Positions 1 to 8,199 of a stretch of DNA of 64,000 nt are shown here, piece by piece (the first letter of the stretch is position 1; each line of letters starts with the position of its first letter). A model generated the notes under the pieces. That model was not told the DNA's origin. It was given only the letters and a program-made list of their open reading frames with translations, and made no database searches. The stretch is from Brevundimonas intermedia (GTDB lineage Bacteria; Pseudomonadota; Alphaproteobacteria; Caulobacterales; Caulobacteraceae). The stretch covers positions 1,240,001-1,304,000 of the forward strand of contig NZ_SPVH01000006.1 in the NCBI RefSeq assembly GCF_004614235.1, read 5' to 3'. Position numbers and translations under genes: made by a program.

Positions 1-1
1 G

Positions 2-379
2 ATCATGCACGTCCGCGACTGTTCGGCGGACGAGGTGCGCATTCCCTTCGCGGTCGGCGACGACCGCTCTCGCACCTGGGTCGTGACCAAGACCGAAACA
101 GGCCTGCGGCTGAAGCACGATCACCGGCATGAGGACGGCACGACCGACGTGCTGCACTGGTATGGCGGCGACACGGCCAACGCGGGCACGGCCGACCGCC
201 AGGAGTTTCCCGTCGACGCCGAATCGATCGCCCTGTTCAACGCCAACGACGCGGCGGTCTCGACCACCAATGTCTGGGCAATGGAGGTTCATCCCGACCG
301 GATGTTCGCCTATGAACTGCGCCGCCCCAACCGCCATTTCCGCGTCGAGTTCGATCTGACGAAGCCGGTCGCCGACTAA
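2..379 (+). CDS. Conserved hypothetical protein, 5'-truncated by window edge
   Basis: The reading frame is open from the left edge, so the protein probably begins upstream. The ATG at position 5 may simply be an internal Met. The visible 124 residues are hydrophilic and rich in charged and aromatic residues, with an early Cys, a Lys-His-Asp-His-Arg-His cluster near residues 37-42, and a C-terminal segment alternating in a beta-like way. I do not recognise a named domain. Proteins of this look are common as small secreted proteins in Caulobacterales, but no signal peptide is visible because the N-terminus is missing. It is convergent with the DUF5990 locus, which ends 4 bp away. The frame is real by codon bias; the function is unknown. 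Confidence 0.6.
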   Translation: MMHVRDCSADEVRIPFAVGDDRSRTWVVTKTETGLRLKHDHRHEDGTTDVLHWYGGDTANAGTADRQEFPVDAESIALFNANDAAVSTTNVWAMEVHPDRMFAYELRRPNRHFRVEFDLTKPVAD

Positions 380-382
380 GGA

Positions 383-796
383 TCAGACGACGCGCCAGGC
401 CTTAACCGGCCGCACGGTGGCGCAGGCCGGGCCGCCGTCCTTCGCGCGGCCGGGCAAAACGACCTCCAGCAAGCGCCCCTCGCGCGCCTGGGCCAGCAGA
501 TCGGCTGGAATGTCGTGGACGTCGATCTTGGCCCGACGACTTCATTCGCTGGCGTGCAGACCTGCCGACGTGCCGATGGCGATATAGACGAAGCGCCGCG
601 ACGGCCCCTCGCGCCGCACGAATGTCCCGGTCAGGCGTCCGTCGTCGGTCTGGGTGATCGGCGCATCGAAGCTGATCGAGCCGTCGCCGGCGATTTGCGG
701 CTCGATCGGCATGTTGGCCTTGTCCTGAAGGCTGTAGGCGACGCCCGCGACCGGGTCGGCGATGGTCAGGCGCAGGGTGATCGTCGATCCGGCCAT
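383..796 (-). pseudogene. DUF5990 family protein interrupted by in-frame TGA
   Basis: The frame starts at the ATG at 794-796 and runs 84 codons to a TGA at 542-544, ending in ...RFVYIAIGTSAGLHASE. Reading on in the same frame gives 52 more sense codons, starting SRRAKIDVHDIP and including KDGGPACATVRPVKAWRV, before a TGA at 383-385. Both halves match the DUF5990 pattern, in which RFVYI..GT.AG is followed by a Trp and then SRRAK. The TGA stands exactly where the family has Trp (TGG), so a single G-to-A change explains it. The start lies just downstream of the Nudix gene stop, so the two are probably cotranscribed. It is either a recent pseudogene or a sequencing error. The family's function is unknown. 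Confidence 0.75.
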
Positions 797-797
797 G

Positions 798-1502
798 TCA
801 GTCCCTGTGTTCGACGGTGTGGCGGCCCCGCACCATCCGCACGAAGGGCAGGGGGCGGTTCGGGTGTTCCAATCGCTCCGCCAACTCCCCCAGCACGAAA
901 CGGGTGATGGCGGGCAGGTCCAGGCTGCGCGCCTCGTCCAGCGGCAGCCACGCGATCTCGTCCAGTTCGCCTGATCCGGCGGTCGGTTCCGGGCTCAGCA
1001 GGGCCTCGGCCGGGGCCATGAAGAAGCGGGCGTCGAACCGCCGTGTGCGACCCGGAGGGGTGATGGCCCGGGCGATGTAGGACAGGACCGACAGATCGGG
1101 CAGGGCGCCCGCCTGCCGATACTCGCGCCACGGTCCGGCGACCGAGGCGCTCGGCGCGGGCCGCCCCAGAATCAGCCCGGTCTCCTCGAACGTCTCGCGC
1201 ACCGCCGTCAGGGCCAGGGCGCGGGCGCGGCGGGCCGGCAGTTCGACTTCCAGCCGCCGCGCGACATCGGCGGGCAGGTCGCCCGTCGCGGCGGCGGTAA
1301 AGTCGCTGCGGTCGATCCGCCCGCCCGGAAACACCCATTTCGACGCCATGAACACATGCCCCGGCGCCCGTCTTCCCATCAGCACCTCGGACCGCGACCC
1401 GCCCCGCGTCAGGATCAGCGTCGCCGCATCCTTGGGCCGCTGTGCGCCGCCGACGCGCGGGGCGTCGGCCAAGTCCTGTGCGGTGTCGAAGGGCGCGGTC
1501 AC
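798..1502 (-). CDS. Nudix hydrolase with long insertion before the Nudix helix
   Basis: Predicted to hydrolyse a nucleoside diphosphate linked to another moiety; the substrate is unknown. After GHVFMASKWVFPGGRID comes an insertion of about 30 residues and then the core VRETFEETGLILG. The Nudix box glycines and the REx2-EExG part are therefore present but separated, an architecture seen in NUDT7/NUDT19-like (CoA-type) Nudix proteins; that subgroup assignment is tentative. I chose the GTG at 1500-1502 because GGGAGAGG lies about 6 nt upstream. A longer frame to 1571 would overlap the rnr 3' end and begins with low-complexity proline-rich residues. It lies downstream of rnr on the same strand, in a likely rnr-Nudix-DUF5990 operon. 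Confidence 0.85.
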   Translation of the reverse strand: MTAPFDTAQDLADAPRVGGAQRPKDAATLILTRGGSRSEVLMGRRAPGHVFMASKWVFPGGRIDRSDFTAAATGDLPADVARRLEVELPARRARALALTAVRETFEETGLILGRPAPSASVAGPWREYRQAGALPDLSVLSYIARAITPPGRTRRFDARFFMAPAEALLSPEPTAGSGELDEIAWLPLDEARSLDLPAITRFVLGELAERLEHPNRPLPFVRMVRGRHTVEHRD

Positions 1503-1545
1503 GACAATCCTCTCCCATGGGGGAGGATTTGGCGGAGGCCTTGCG

Positions 1546-3861
1546 TCACTTCCGCTTGCCCTTACGCACACCCTTCAGCCCGCCGGAGGGACGGCCGCCT
1601 TTCGCGGGCTTGGGACCGCCCGGCCGCCCCTTGCCGCGCATCGGCGGGCCGTCCCCGCCGCGTCCCCGGACGCCATAGCGCGGGGCGGGGGCGTTGGGGT
1701 CGCGGGGTTCGGGCTCGCTGAGCATTTCGAACACCAGGCCGCCCGTGACGGGGGTGGCCTCCATCAGCTTGACCTCGACCTTGCGGCCCAGGGTGAACCG
1801 CTTGCCGGTGCGTTCGCCGACCAGGGCGTGGGCGCGGTCGTCGTGGGCGAAATATTCGCTGCCCAGGGTCGAGACGGGAACCAGGCCGTCGGCGCCCGTC
1901 TCGTCCAGCCGGATGAACAGGCCGAACCGGGTCACGCCGGTGATGCGGCCGGTGAAGGTCGCGCCGACATGGTCCTCCAGGAAGGCGGCGATGTAGCGGT
2001 CCATCGCGTCGCGCTCGGCCGCCATGGACCGGCGCTCGGTCATGGTCACGCCCTCGGCGATGGCGGGCAGTTCGGCGATCTCGCGGTCGGTCAGCCCATC
2101 CTTGCCAAGCCCAAGTGCCCGGATCAGGCCGCGGTGGACGATCAGGTCGGAATAGCGCCGGATCGGCGAGGTGAAGTGGGCGTAGCGGTCCAGGTTCAGG
2201 CCGAAGTGGCCGATGTTCTCAGGGCTGTAGATCGCCTGCATCTGGCTGCGCAGCACGACCTCGTTGACGACATCGGCGTATTCGGTGTCGCGCGTCTCGT
2301 CCAGCAGCTTGTTGAACCGTTTGGTCGTGCCCGGCTCGCCCTTGTTCCACGGCTTGCCGATGGTCGAGAGGAAGTCGGCCAGGTTGAAGATCTTCTCCTG
2401 GCTGGGCGTGTCGTGGATGCGGTAAATGAGCGGAGTTTGCTTCTGCTCCAGGGTCTCGGCGGCGCAGACATTGGCCTGGATCATCATTTCTTCGATCAGG
2501 CGGTGCGCCTCCAGCGAGGCGCGCTTTTCGATGGAGGCGATGCCGCCATCCGGCGCCATGCGGATGCGGCGCTCGGCCGATTCGATCTGCAGCGGGCTGC
2601 GCTTCAGACGGCCCTTAAGCATCGTGTGGTAGGCGTTCCACAGCGGATAGAGGATCGCCTCCATGATCGGGCCGGTCGTGTCATCCGGTTGCCCGTCGAT
2701 GGCGGCCTGGGCCTGTTCGTAGCTGAGCTTGGCGTGCGACCGCATCAGGCCGCGCACGAACTTGTGGCCGGTCTTTCGGCCGTCCTTGTCGAAGACCATC
2801 CGCACGGCGAGACAGGCGCGGTTCTCGCCCTCCTTAAGGCTGCACAGACCGTTCGACAGCACCTCCGGCAGCATCGGTTCGACGCGGTCGGGGAAATAGG
2901 TCGAGTTGCCCTTGTCGCGAGCCTCGCGGTCCAGATGGGTGCCTGGCCGGACGTAGGCGGCGACGTCGGCAATGGCGACCCAGACGATCCAGCCGCCTTC
3001 GTTCTTCGGGTCCTCGTCGCGGGCCGCATAGACGGCGTCGTCGTGATCGCGCGCATCGGCGGGGTCGATGGTGATGAAGGGGACTTCGCGCAGGTCCTCT
3101 CGCCCCTTCAGCGTCGGCAGGGCCTGATCCTCGGCCTCGCGCTCGACCGCCTCGGAGAAGCCGGTCGGCACGCCGTGGGCGTGGATGGCGATCAGGGAGG
3201 CGGCGCGGGGATCGTCCTCCTTGCCGATATGTTCCAGGATCTTGCCGCGCTTGGGACCGAACCGCTGCTCGCCCTTTTCTATCGCGGCCAGGACCAGGTC
3301 GCCGTCGCGCAGGTCGCCCGACTGGGCCTGGGGCACCAGCAGCACGTCCTTGGAGCGGCGATCGACCGGCTCGACACGGGTCTCGCGCGCCGACTTGCGG
3401 ATGACGCCCAGGACGCGGTTCGTGCCCACGTCCAGCTTCTTGATCAGCCGGGCCTCCCAGCCTTCGGCTCCGCGCTGGAACTTGACCAGCACCCGGTCGC
3501 CCAAGCCGGGGGCCGGGCCGGGTTTGGACTTGTCGGGCATCAGGATGGCGCGAGGCGCGTCGGCGCTGGCCTCGACCAGGCGGACATACAGTTCGCCGTC
3601 GCCGTCGCGTTCGACCACGTCGGCGACGCCGACGGGGGGCAGGGCGCCGGCCTCGGAGAAGCCCTTGCGACCGCGCTTGCCCAGCCGGCCTTCTTCTTCA
3701 AGCTCGCGGATCATTTCGCGCAGGGCCCGGCGGTCGCCGCCCTTCAGCCCGAAATGGCGTGCGATGTCGGTCTTCTCGGCCGATCCGGCCTCGCGCAGGA
3801 AGGCGAGGAGGGTGTCTTTGTTGGGCAGGCCGGCGGGCGGCCTCTTGGATGAATTGGTCAT
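1546..3861 (-). CDS. rnr: Ribonuclease R
   Basis: A 3'-to-5' processive exoribonuclease (RNB family) that degrades structured RNA in mRNA turnover and rRNA quality control. The 771 residues show an N-terminal winged-helix segment (about 10-70), cold-shock-like OB regions, and the RNB catalytic core with TIDPADARDHDDAVY carrying the clustered Mg-binding aspartates. The conserved HFTSPIRRYSDLIVHR motif follows, then an S1 domain (GATFTGRITGVTRFGLFIRL) and a basic Gly/Lys/Arg-rich tail typical of RNase R and absent from RNase II. The length matches the family. It is transcribed away from the transsulfuration genes, whose start lies about 115 bp off on the other strand. Confidence 0.97.
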   Translation of the reverse strand: MTNSSKRPPAGLPNKDTLLAFLREAGSAEKTDIARHFGLKGGDRRALREMIRELEEEGRLGKRGRKGFSEAGALPPVGVADVVERDGDGELYVRLVEASADAPRAILMPDKSKPGPAPGLGDRVLVKFQRGAEGWEARLIKKLDVGTNRVLGVIRKSARETRVEPVDRRSKDVLLVPQAQSGDLRDGDLVLAAIEKGEQRFGPKRGKILEHIGKEDDPRAASLIAIHAHGVPTGFSEAVEREAEDQALPTLKGREDLREVPFITIDPADARDHDDAVYAARDEDPKNEGGWIVWVAIADVAAYVRPGTHLDREARDKGNSTYFPDRVEPMLPEVLSNGLCSLKEGENRACLAVRMVFDKDGRKTGHKFVRGLMRSHAKLSYEQAQAAIDGQPDDTTGPIMEAILYPLWNAYHTMLKGRLKRSPLQIESAERRIRMAPDGGIASIEKRASLEAHRLIEEMMIQANVCAAETLEQKQTPLIYRIHDTPSQEKIFNLADFLSTIGKPWNKGEPGTTKRFNKLLDETRDTEYADVVNEVVLRSQMQAIYSPENIGHFGLNLDRYAHFTSPIRRYSDLIVHRGLIRALGLGKDGLTDREIAELPAIAEGVTMTERRSMAAERDAMDRYIAAFLEDHVGATFTGRITGVTRFGLFIRLDETGADGLVPVSTLGSEYFAHDDRAHALVGERTGKRFTLGRKVEVKLMEATPVTGGLVFEMLSEPEPRDPNAPAPRYGVRGRGGDGPPMRGKGRPGGPKPAKGGRPSGGLKGVRKGKRK

Positions 3862-3977
3862 TATGTCTTTCGTAGCGCGGAACCGCGCCCTTGGGTAAAT
3901 CTTGAGGTCAAATCTTGCGTGAGTTGACCGAGTGAATGCGGGGCTTCAGCTTCCGCCGTCCCCGAATGGAGTCTTCG

Positions 3978-5378
3978 ATGTCCCTGCATGCCCCCGCCCT
4001 GAGCGCGACCGTGAAGTCGCCGCTGGATCTGATCGGCAAGACGCCGATGGTGGAGGTGACCAAGATCGACACCGGCAAGTGCCGTCTGCTGTTGAAGCTG
4101 GAATCCCAGAACCCCGGCGGCTCGATCAAGGATCGGATCGCGGTCGAGATGCTGGACGCGGCCGAGAAGGAAGGCTGGCTGAAGGAGGGCGGCACCATCG
4201 TCGAGGCGACGGCGGGCAATACGGGCCTGGCGCTGACGCTGGTCGGCCGTGCACGGGGTTATAAGGTGCTGCTGGTCATCCCGGACAAGATGTCGAAGGA
4301 AAAGATCCAGCATCTCAGAGCCATGGGCGCCGATGTTCGCCTGACGCGTTCGGACGTGCCGCACGGCCACCCCGAATATTACACCGACATGGCCGAGCGT
4401 CTGTCCCAGGCCATTCCGGGCGCCTATTACGTCAACCAGTTCGCCAACCAGTCGAACGCCGAGGCCCATGTGAAGACGACGGGGCCGGAGATCTGGGAGC
4501 AGACGGGCGGCGACATCGACGCCTTCGTCGCCGGCATCGGCTCGGGCGGGACGATCACCGGCGTGGCGCGCTATCTGAAGAGCGTGGGCTCGAACGCCCA
4601 GATCATCCTGGCCGACCCGGTGGGTTCGACCCTGGCCGGCATCGTCAACGACGGCGTGCCGGGGCCGGACGGCAGCTATACGGTCGAGGGCATCGGCCAG
4701 AACTTCGTGCCCGACACTGCGGACATGAGCCTGATCGACAAGGCCTATTCGATCCCGGACGCAGAGGCGATCGCCACGGCGCGCGAACTGCTGCTGAAGG
4801 AAGGCATCCTGGCCGGGTCGTCGTCGGGCACCCTGATCGCCTCGGCCCTGCGCTGGTGCCGCGAGCAGACCGAGGCCAAGACCTGCGTCACCTTCGTCTG
4901 CGACACCGGGGCCAAGTATCTGTCGAAGGTCTACAATGACGCCTGGCTGGCGGATCAGGGCCTGGGCGAGCGCGAGCTGCACGGCGACCTGTCGGACCTG
5001 ATCAACCGCAAATACGAAAAGGGCGACGTGGTCGTCGCCGGGCCGGGCGACACCCTGGACACCGCCTTCAAGCGGATGAAGGGCGCCGACGTGTCGCAGC
5101 TTCCGATCATCGAGGACGGCCGCCTGGTCGGCATCCTCGACGAGAGCGACCTGATCCGCATCATGAACACCGACGAGATCACGCGTAAGGAACGGTTCGC
5201 CAAGCCCGTGGCCTCGGCCATGACGCGCGATCTGGACACGCTTCAGGTCAAGGAGCCGCTGGACGCCCTGATCCCCGTCTTCGACCGAGACCGCGTGGCC
5301 ATCGTGCTGGATGGCGAGACGTTCGTCGGCCTGATCACCCGCACCGACCTGATCAACCACCTCAGCCTGAACCGGTAA
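3978..5378 (+). CDS. cbs: Cystathionine beta-synthase
   Basis: A PLP enzyme condensing homocysteine with serine to cystathionine, the first step of reverse transsulfuration. The fold type II synthase core occupies about residues 12-320. It has the PLP-lysine motif NPGGSIKDR, the substrate loop EATAGNTG and the glycine-rich phosphate loop GIGSGGT. Two tandem CBS (Bateman) domains follow: GDTLDTAFKRM...LPIIEDGRLVGILDESDLI, and VKEPLDALIPVF...FVGLITRTDLI. No N-terminal haem-binding domain is present, as is usual in bacteria. The start at 3978 has GGAG 6 nt upstream, although the frame extends to an ATG at 3936. The gamma-lyase gene follows after 5 bp, so the two form an operon. Cysteine synthase is the alternative, but the CBS domains and partner gene argue against it. 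Confidence 0.93.
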   Translation: MSLHAPALSATVKSPLDLIGKTPMVEVTKIDTGKCRLLLKLESQNPGGSIKDRIAVEMLDAAEKEGWLKEGGTIVEATAGNTGLALTLVGRARGYKVLLVIPDKMSKEKIQHLRAMGADVRLTRSDVPHGHPEYYTDMAERLSQAIPGAYYVNQFANQSNAEAHVKTTGPEIWEQTGGDIDAFVAGIGSGGTITGVARYLKSVGSNAQIILADPVGSTLAGIVNDGVPGPDGSYTVEGIGQNFVPDTADMSLIDKAYSIPDAEAIATARELLLKEGILAGSSSGTLIASALRWCREQTEAKTCVTFVCDTGAKYLSKVYNDAWLADQGLGERELHGDLSDLINRKYEKGDVVVAGPGDTLDTAFKRMKGADVSQLPIIEDGRLVGILDESDLIRIMNTDEITRKERFAKPVASAMTRDLDTLQVKEPLDALIPVFDRDRVAIVLDGETFVGLITRTDLINHLSLNR

Positions 5379-5383
5379 GAACC

Positions 5384-6547
5384 ATGGCCGACACCAAGAA
5401 CAGCCAGGGTTTCTCGACCCGCGCCATCCATGCCGGACAGCATCCCGACCCGACCACGGGTGCGGTGATGACGCCGATCTACGCGACCTCGACCTATGCC
5501 CAGGAAAGCCCGGGTGTGAACAAGGGCTATGAATACGCGCGGGGCAAGAACCCGACGCGCGAGGCGTTCGAGGCCTGTATCGCGGACCTTGAGGGCGGCA
5601 CGCACGCGTTCGGGTTCGGCTCGGGTATGGCGGCGACCTCGACGGCGCTGGAGCTGCTGGACGCGGGCGATCACATCGTCACCGGCGACGACCTGTACGG
5701 CGGCTCGTGGCGGCTGTTCGAGCGGGTGCGCCGACGCACCATGGGGCTGGACTTCGCCTATGTGGACCTGAGCGACATCGCCGCGGTCGAGGCGGCGATC
5801 ACGCCCAAGACCAGGATGCTGTGGGTCGAGACCCCGACCAATCCGCTGATGAAGCTGGCGGACATCGCGGCTCTGTCGAAGGTGGCCAAGGCGCATGGCC
5901 TGCTGCTGATCGTGGACAACACCTTCGCCACCCCCTTCTGCCAGCAGCCGCTGAGCCTGGGGGCGGATGTGGTCATGCACTCGGCGACCAAATACCTGAA
6001 CGGCCATTCGGACATCATCGGCGGGGTGCTGGTGACGGCCGATCCCGACTTGGCGACGCGGATCAAGTTCCTGCAGAACTCGGTCGGCGGGATCATGGGG
6101 CCGTTCGACGCCTTCCTGGCCAACCGGGGGCTCAAGACGCTGGCGCTGCGGATGAAGGCGCATTGCGAGAACGCCCTGACCGTGGCGCGCTGGCTGGAGA
6201 CCCGCAAGGGCGTGGCCAAGGTCATCTATCCCGGCCTGATCGCCCATCCGCAGCATGAACTGGCCGCGCGCCAGATGAGCGGCGGCTACGGCGGGATGGT
6301 GACGGTGATCCTGGAGGGCGACCTGGAGCGCACGAAACGCGTGCTGGAGCGGGTCGAGGTCTTCACCCTGGCGGAGTCGCTGGGCGGGGTCGAAAGCCTG
6401 GTGAACCACCCGGCGATCATGACCCACGCGAGCGTGCCGAAGGACGTCCGCGAGGCGGGCGGCGTGACCGACAACCTGATCCGGCTATCGGTCGGGGTCG
6501 AGAACGTCGAGGACCTGATCGCGGATCTGGATCAGGCCCTGGGCTGA
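5384..6547 (+). CDS. Cystathionine gamma-lyase (Cys/Met PLP family)
   Basis: A fold type I PLP enzyme of the Cys/Met metabolism family with 387 residues. FGSGMAATSTAL (phosphate binding), VETPTNPLMK, IVDNTFATPFCQQPL and the PLP-lysine motif HSATKYLNGHSDIIGG are all present. The C-terminal SLGGVESLVNHPAIMTHA segment is characteristic. The family includes gamma-synthase (MetB), beta-lyase (MetC) and gamma-lyase. I assign gamma-lyase because the gene follows cystathionine beta-synthase by 5 bp, completing the homocysteine-to-cysteine route. Gamma-synthase cannot be excluded from sequence alone. A Shine-Dalgarno is not obvious; translation may be coupled to the upstream stop. Confidence 0.88.
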   Translation: MADTKNSQGFSTRAIHAGQHPDPTTGAVMTPIYATSTYAQESPGVNKGYEYARGKNPTREAFEACIADLEGGTHAFGFGSGMAATSTALELLDAGDHIVTGDDLYGGSWRLFERVRRRTMGLDFAYVDLSDIAAVEAAITPKTRMLWVETPTNPLMKLADIAALSKVAKAHGLLLIVDNTFATPFCQQPLSLGADVVMHSATKYLNGHSDIIGGVLVTADPDLATRIKFLQNSVGGIMGPFDAFLANRGLKTLALRMKAHCENALTVARWLETRKGVAKVIYPGLIAHPQHELAARQMSGGYGGMVTVILEGDLERTKRVLERVEVFTLAESLGGVESLVNHPAIMTHASVPKDVREAGGVTDNLIRLSVGVENVEDLIADLDQALG

Positions 6548-6549
6548 TC

Positions 6550-6807
6550 TCAGCTGGAGGGTAGGGCGGTCTGGTGGCCGGTGACGGGCGGCAACTTCTT
6601 CTTGGGGGCGGCGCGCTTTACCGGCGCCTTGGCGGCCTTGGGCAGGGCGGCGCGGCGGGCGATCTCGGTGTCGATCACAGGCAGGATGTCAGCGGCGGCC
6701 ATCACCTGAGTGGAGGCGCCGGTTTCGGCCAGGCGCGTGGCGTTGGCGCGCAGGCTGTTGAGGTCGGCGTCGGTCATCGTCGGGATTTTTTCGGCGAGGG
6801 TCGTCAT
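6550..6807 (-). CDS. Small hypothetical protein with Ala/Lys-rich tail
   Basis: An 85-residue protein with a predicted helical N-terminal half (LAEKIPTMTDADLNSLRANATRLAETG) and a second helix ending DTEIARRAALPKAAK. It finishes with a basic, disordered tail rich in Lys, Ala and Pro. I recognise no domain. The basic tail would suit nucleic-acid association, but that is speculation. It lies downstream of the csp and IF-1-like frames on the same strand, 25 bp beyond the latter's stop, and may be cotranscribed with them. It is tail-to-tail with the gamma-lyase gene. Confidence 0.7.
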   Translation of the reverse strand: MTTLAEKIPTMTDADLNSLRANATRLAETGASTQVMAAADILPVIDTEIARRAALPKAAKAPVKRAAPKKKLPPVTGHQTALPSS

Positions 6808-6832
6808 GGGTCACGTCCTGATGGAACGGGCT

Positions 6833-7048
6833 TCAGGGCCGGCGCGCGAGGCGCCAGCCCTTCAGCTGATTGAAGGCGATCTCGACCACGACGCGGTCGC
6901 CCAGCAAAGATAGGCCTTTAGGCGAACCGAGCGAGGGCAGGACCGAGACGACGTGGCCGTTATCCAGGCGAACCTTGCGGCCGCCCAGAGGCAGGTGCTT
7001 CGTCACGACGCCATCAAAAGCGATGGCGTGCGTGTTGAGAAGCGTGTC
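6833..7048 (-). CDS. IF-1-like OB-fold reading frame in frame with csp, no standard start
   Basis: Directly after the csp TAG stop (7049-7051) the same frame stays open for 71 codons to a TGA at 6833-6835. The product aligns with translation initiation factor IF-1: FDGVVTKHLP, KVRLDNGHVV, LLGDRVVVEI and KGWRL correspond in order to IF-1's QGTVLETLP, RVELENGHVV, LTGDKVTVEL and KGRI. The basic loop in the middle of IF-1 is replaced by LPSLGSPKG. No ATG, GTG or TTG lies between the stop and the first strand; the first candidate is the GTG at 7004-7006, which would delete that strand. Possible readings are a rare non-canonical start, TAG readthrough giving a csp-OB fusion, or a degraded gene. It is unlikely to be the housekeeping infA. 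Confidence 0.55.
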   Translation of the reverse strand, partial: DTLLNTHAIAFDGVVTKHLPLGGRKVRLDNGHVVSVLPSLGSPKGLSLLGDRVVVEIAFNQLKGWRLARRP

Positions 7049-7261
7049 CTACTCTGCCGCCGTAAGGCGACCAGCGGATTCCTTGCCGGAGCGCGAGTCA
7101 CGTTCGATTTCGTAGGAAATCTTCTGGCCTTCGTTCAGCGAACCAACGCTCGACGTTTCGACGGCCGAGGCGTGGACGAAGACGTCCTTGCCGCCGTCAT
7201 CGGGAGCGATGAAGCCGTAGCCTTTAGTGGGGTTGTACCATTTTACAGTGCCGGTAGCCAT
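7049..7261 (-). CDS. Cold-shock protein (CspA family)
   Basis: A 70-residue single-domain OB-fold RNA chaperone that binds single-stranded RNA and DNA. RNP1-like KGYGFIAP and RNP2-like VFVHASAV are both intact, and [15 protein letters not shown] is the usual N-terminal strand. The length and the ending GRLTAAE match free-standing alphaproteobacterial Csp proteins, so the TAG looks like a true stop. The start has GGAGG followed by a short spacer just before the ATG at 7259-7261. A longer frame to 7426 exists, but its extra residues are not Csp-like. About 170 bp upstream carries no gene and would form the mRNA leader, where csp genes are often regulated. The next frame downstream is the IF-1-like segment. 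Confidence 0.95.
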   Translation of the reverse strand: MATGTVKWYNPTKGYGFIAPDDGGKDVFVHASAVETSSVGSLNEGQKISYEIERDSRSGKESAGRLTAAE

Positions 7262-7435
7262 TTGGAGACCTCCGTCTGGCGTTGACCGCAGGGAGGGATC
7301 CCTGGTCGGCCTGTCGGGTCTGAATGGGATCGGCTTTTGGACCTCGGTGCGTGATGCAAAGGGAGCAGCGGCGTTACGCAGAGAGATCGACAGCCCCCAT
7401 ATGGGCCTCCAGCGCCCTTTGTGCAAGGCGCGGGC

Positions 7436-8161
7436 TCAGAAGGCGTAGGCGACCTTGGCGACCAGGGCGTCTTCGTACTGTTCGCCGAAGGTGTGGGCGT
7501 TGGTGTCGTAGTAGCGCAGGTCCAGCTCGATCGCGTCGGTCAGGGCGTAGGTCGCGCCGGCGTTCCAGCCCGTATAGTCGGGTGCGTTGTCCTGCTCGCG
7601 CCGGCCCAGCGCGACCGTGCCGTTCAGACGATTGGTGAAGTCCCACCCCACCCGGCCTTCGATCCAGGTGAAGGCCTCGGTCGAGCCGGCGGCGTCCGGA
7701 GAGTACTGGATCTGCAGGCGGGCGCTGGCCGGGCCGATGGAGCGGCTGGCGTTGCCGGTGAACTCCCAGGCGTCCTCGTCATAACCGGCCTCGGCGTCCA
7801 GACGGTTCTTGTAGGCGACATTGAAGTCGAAGTTGTAGCCGAAGGCCTCGGGCTGATAGCCGGCGACGAACTCGGCCTCGACGTTGGAGCCGCCGGACTG
7901 GATCGTCTGGAAACCGGGGCTGACATAGAACAGGCCGTCCGCGCTTTCCCAGGTCGCCGAGCCGAAGGCGTAGCCGTCGTTGCCGGACTTGGACGCGTCC
8001 TTGGAGCGGTTGTCCGTCCCGGCGCCCAGTTCGAACGACCAGGCGTCGCGAGCGGACGACGCCGGGGCGGATTGGGCCGCTGCTGGGGTAGCGACGGCGG
8101 CGGCCAAGGCGGTGGCGGCCATGGCGGCGGAAAGGGCGGCGAGGACGGTCGTGCGGATCAT
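7436..8161 (-). CDS. TorF-like putative outer-membrane porin
   Basis: A 241-residue outer-membrane protein. The N-terminus has a clear signal peptide with a long Ala-rich core ending TPAAAQS. The mature part alternates aromatic and polar residues in amphipathic strands (WSFELGAGTDNRS, GYAFGSATWES, FYVSPGFQTI), and it ends in the typical beta-barrel C-terminal Phe (VAKVAYAF). The pattern fits the family annotated as TorF putative porin (gcw_chp). The transported solute is unknown. The gene is alone, divergent from nothing obvious, and followed by a 170-bp region shared with the csp leader. Confidence 0.8.
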   Translation of the reverse strand: MIRTTVLAALSAAMAATALAAAVATPAAAQSAPASSARDAWSFELGAGTDNRSKDASKSGNDGYAFGSATWESADGLFYVSPGFQTIQSGGSNVEAEFVAGYQPEAFGYNFDFNVAYKNRLDAEAGYDEDAWEFTGNASRSIGPASARLQIQYSPDAAGSTEAFTWIEGRVGWDFTNRLNGTVALGRREQDNAPDYTGWNAGATYALTDAIELDLRYYDTNAHTFGEQYEDALVAKVAYAF

Positions 8162-8199
8162 GGCGGCTCCAACGCGCGAGATGCGGATTTGCGCCGCCC

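Noticed and set aside
1348..3852. 834-codon plus-strand open frame over rnr
   Set aside because: Antisense shadow of RNase R; no start signal or domain.
3861..5360. 499-codon minus-strand frame over the beta-synthase gene
   Set aside because: Antisense shadow; composition is typical of a reverse-frame artefact (Asp, Val, His, Arg, Gly-rich) and has no motif.
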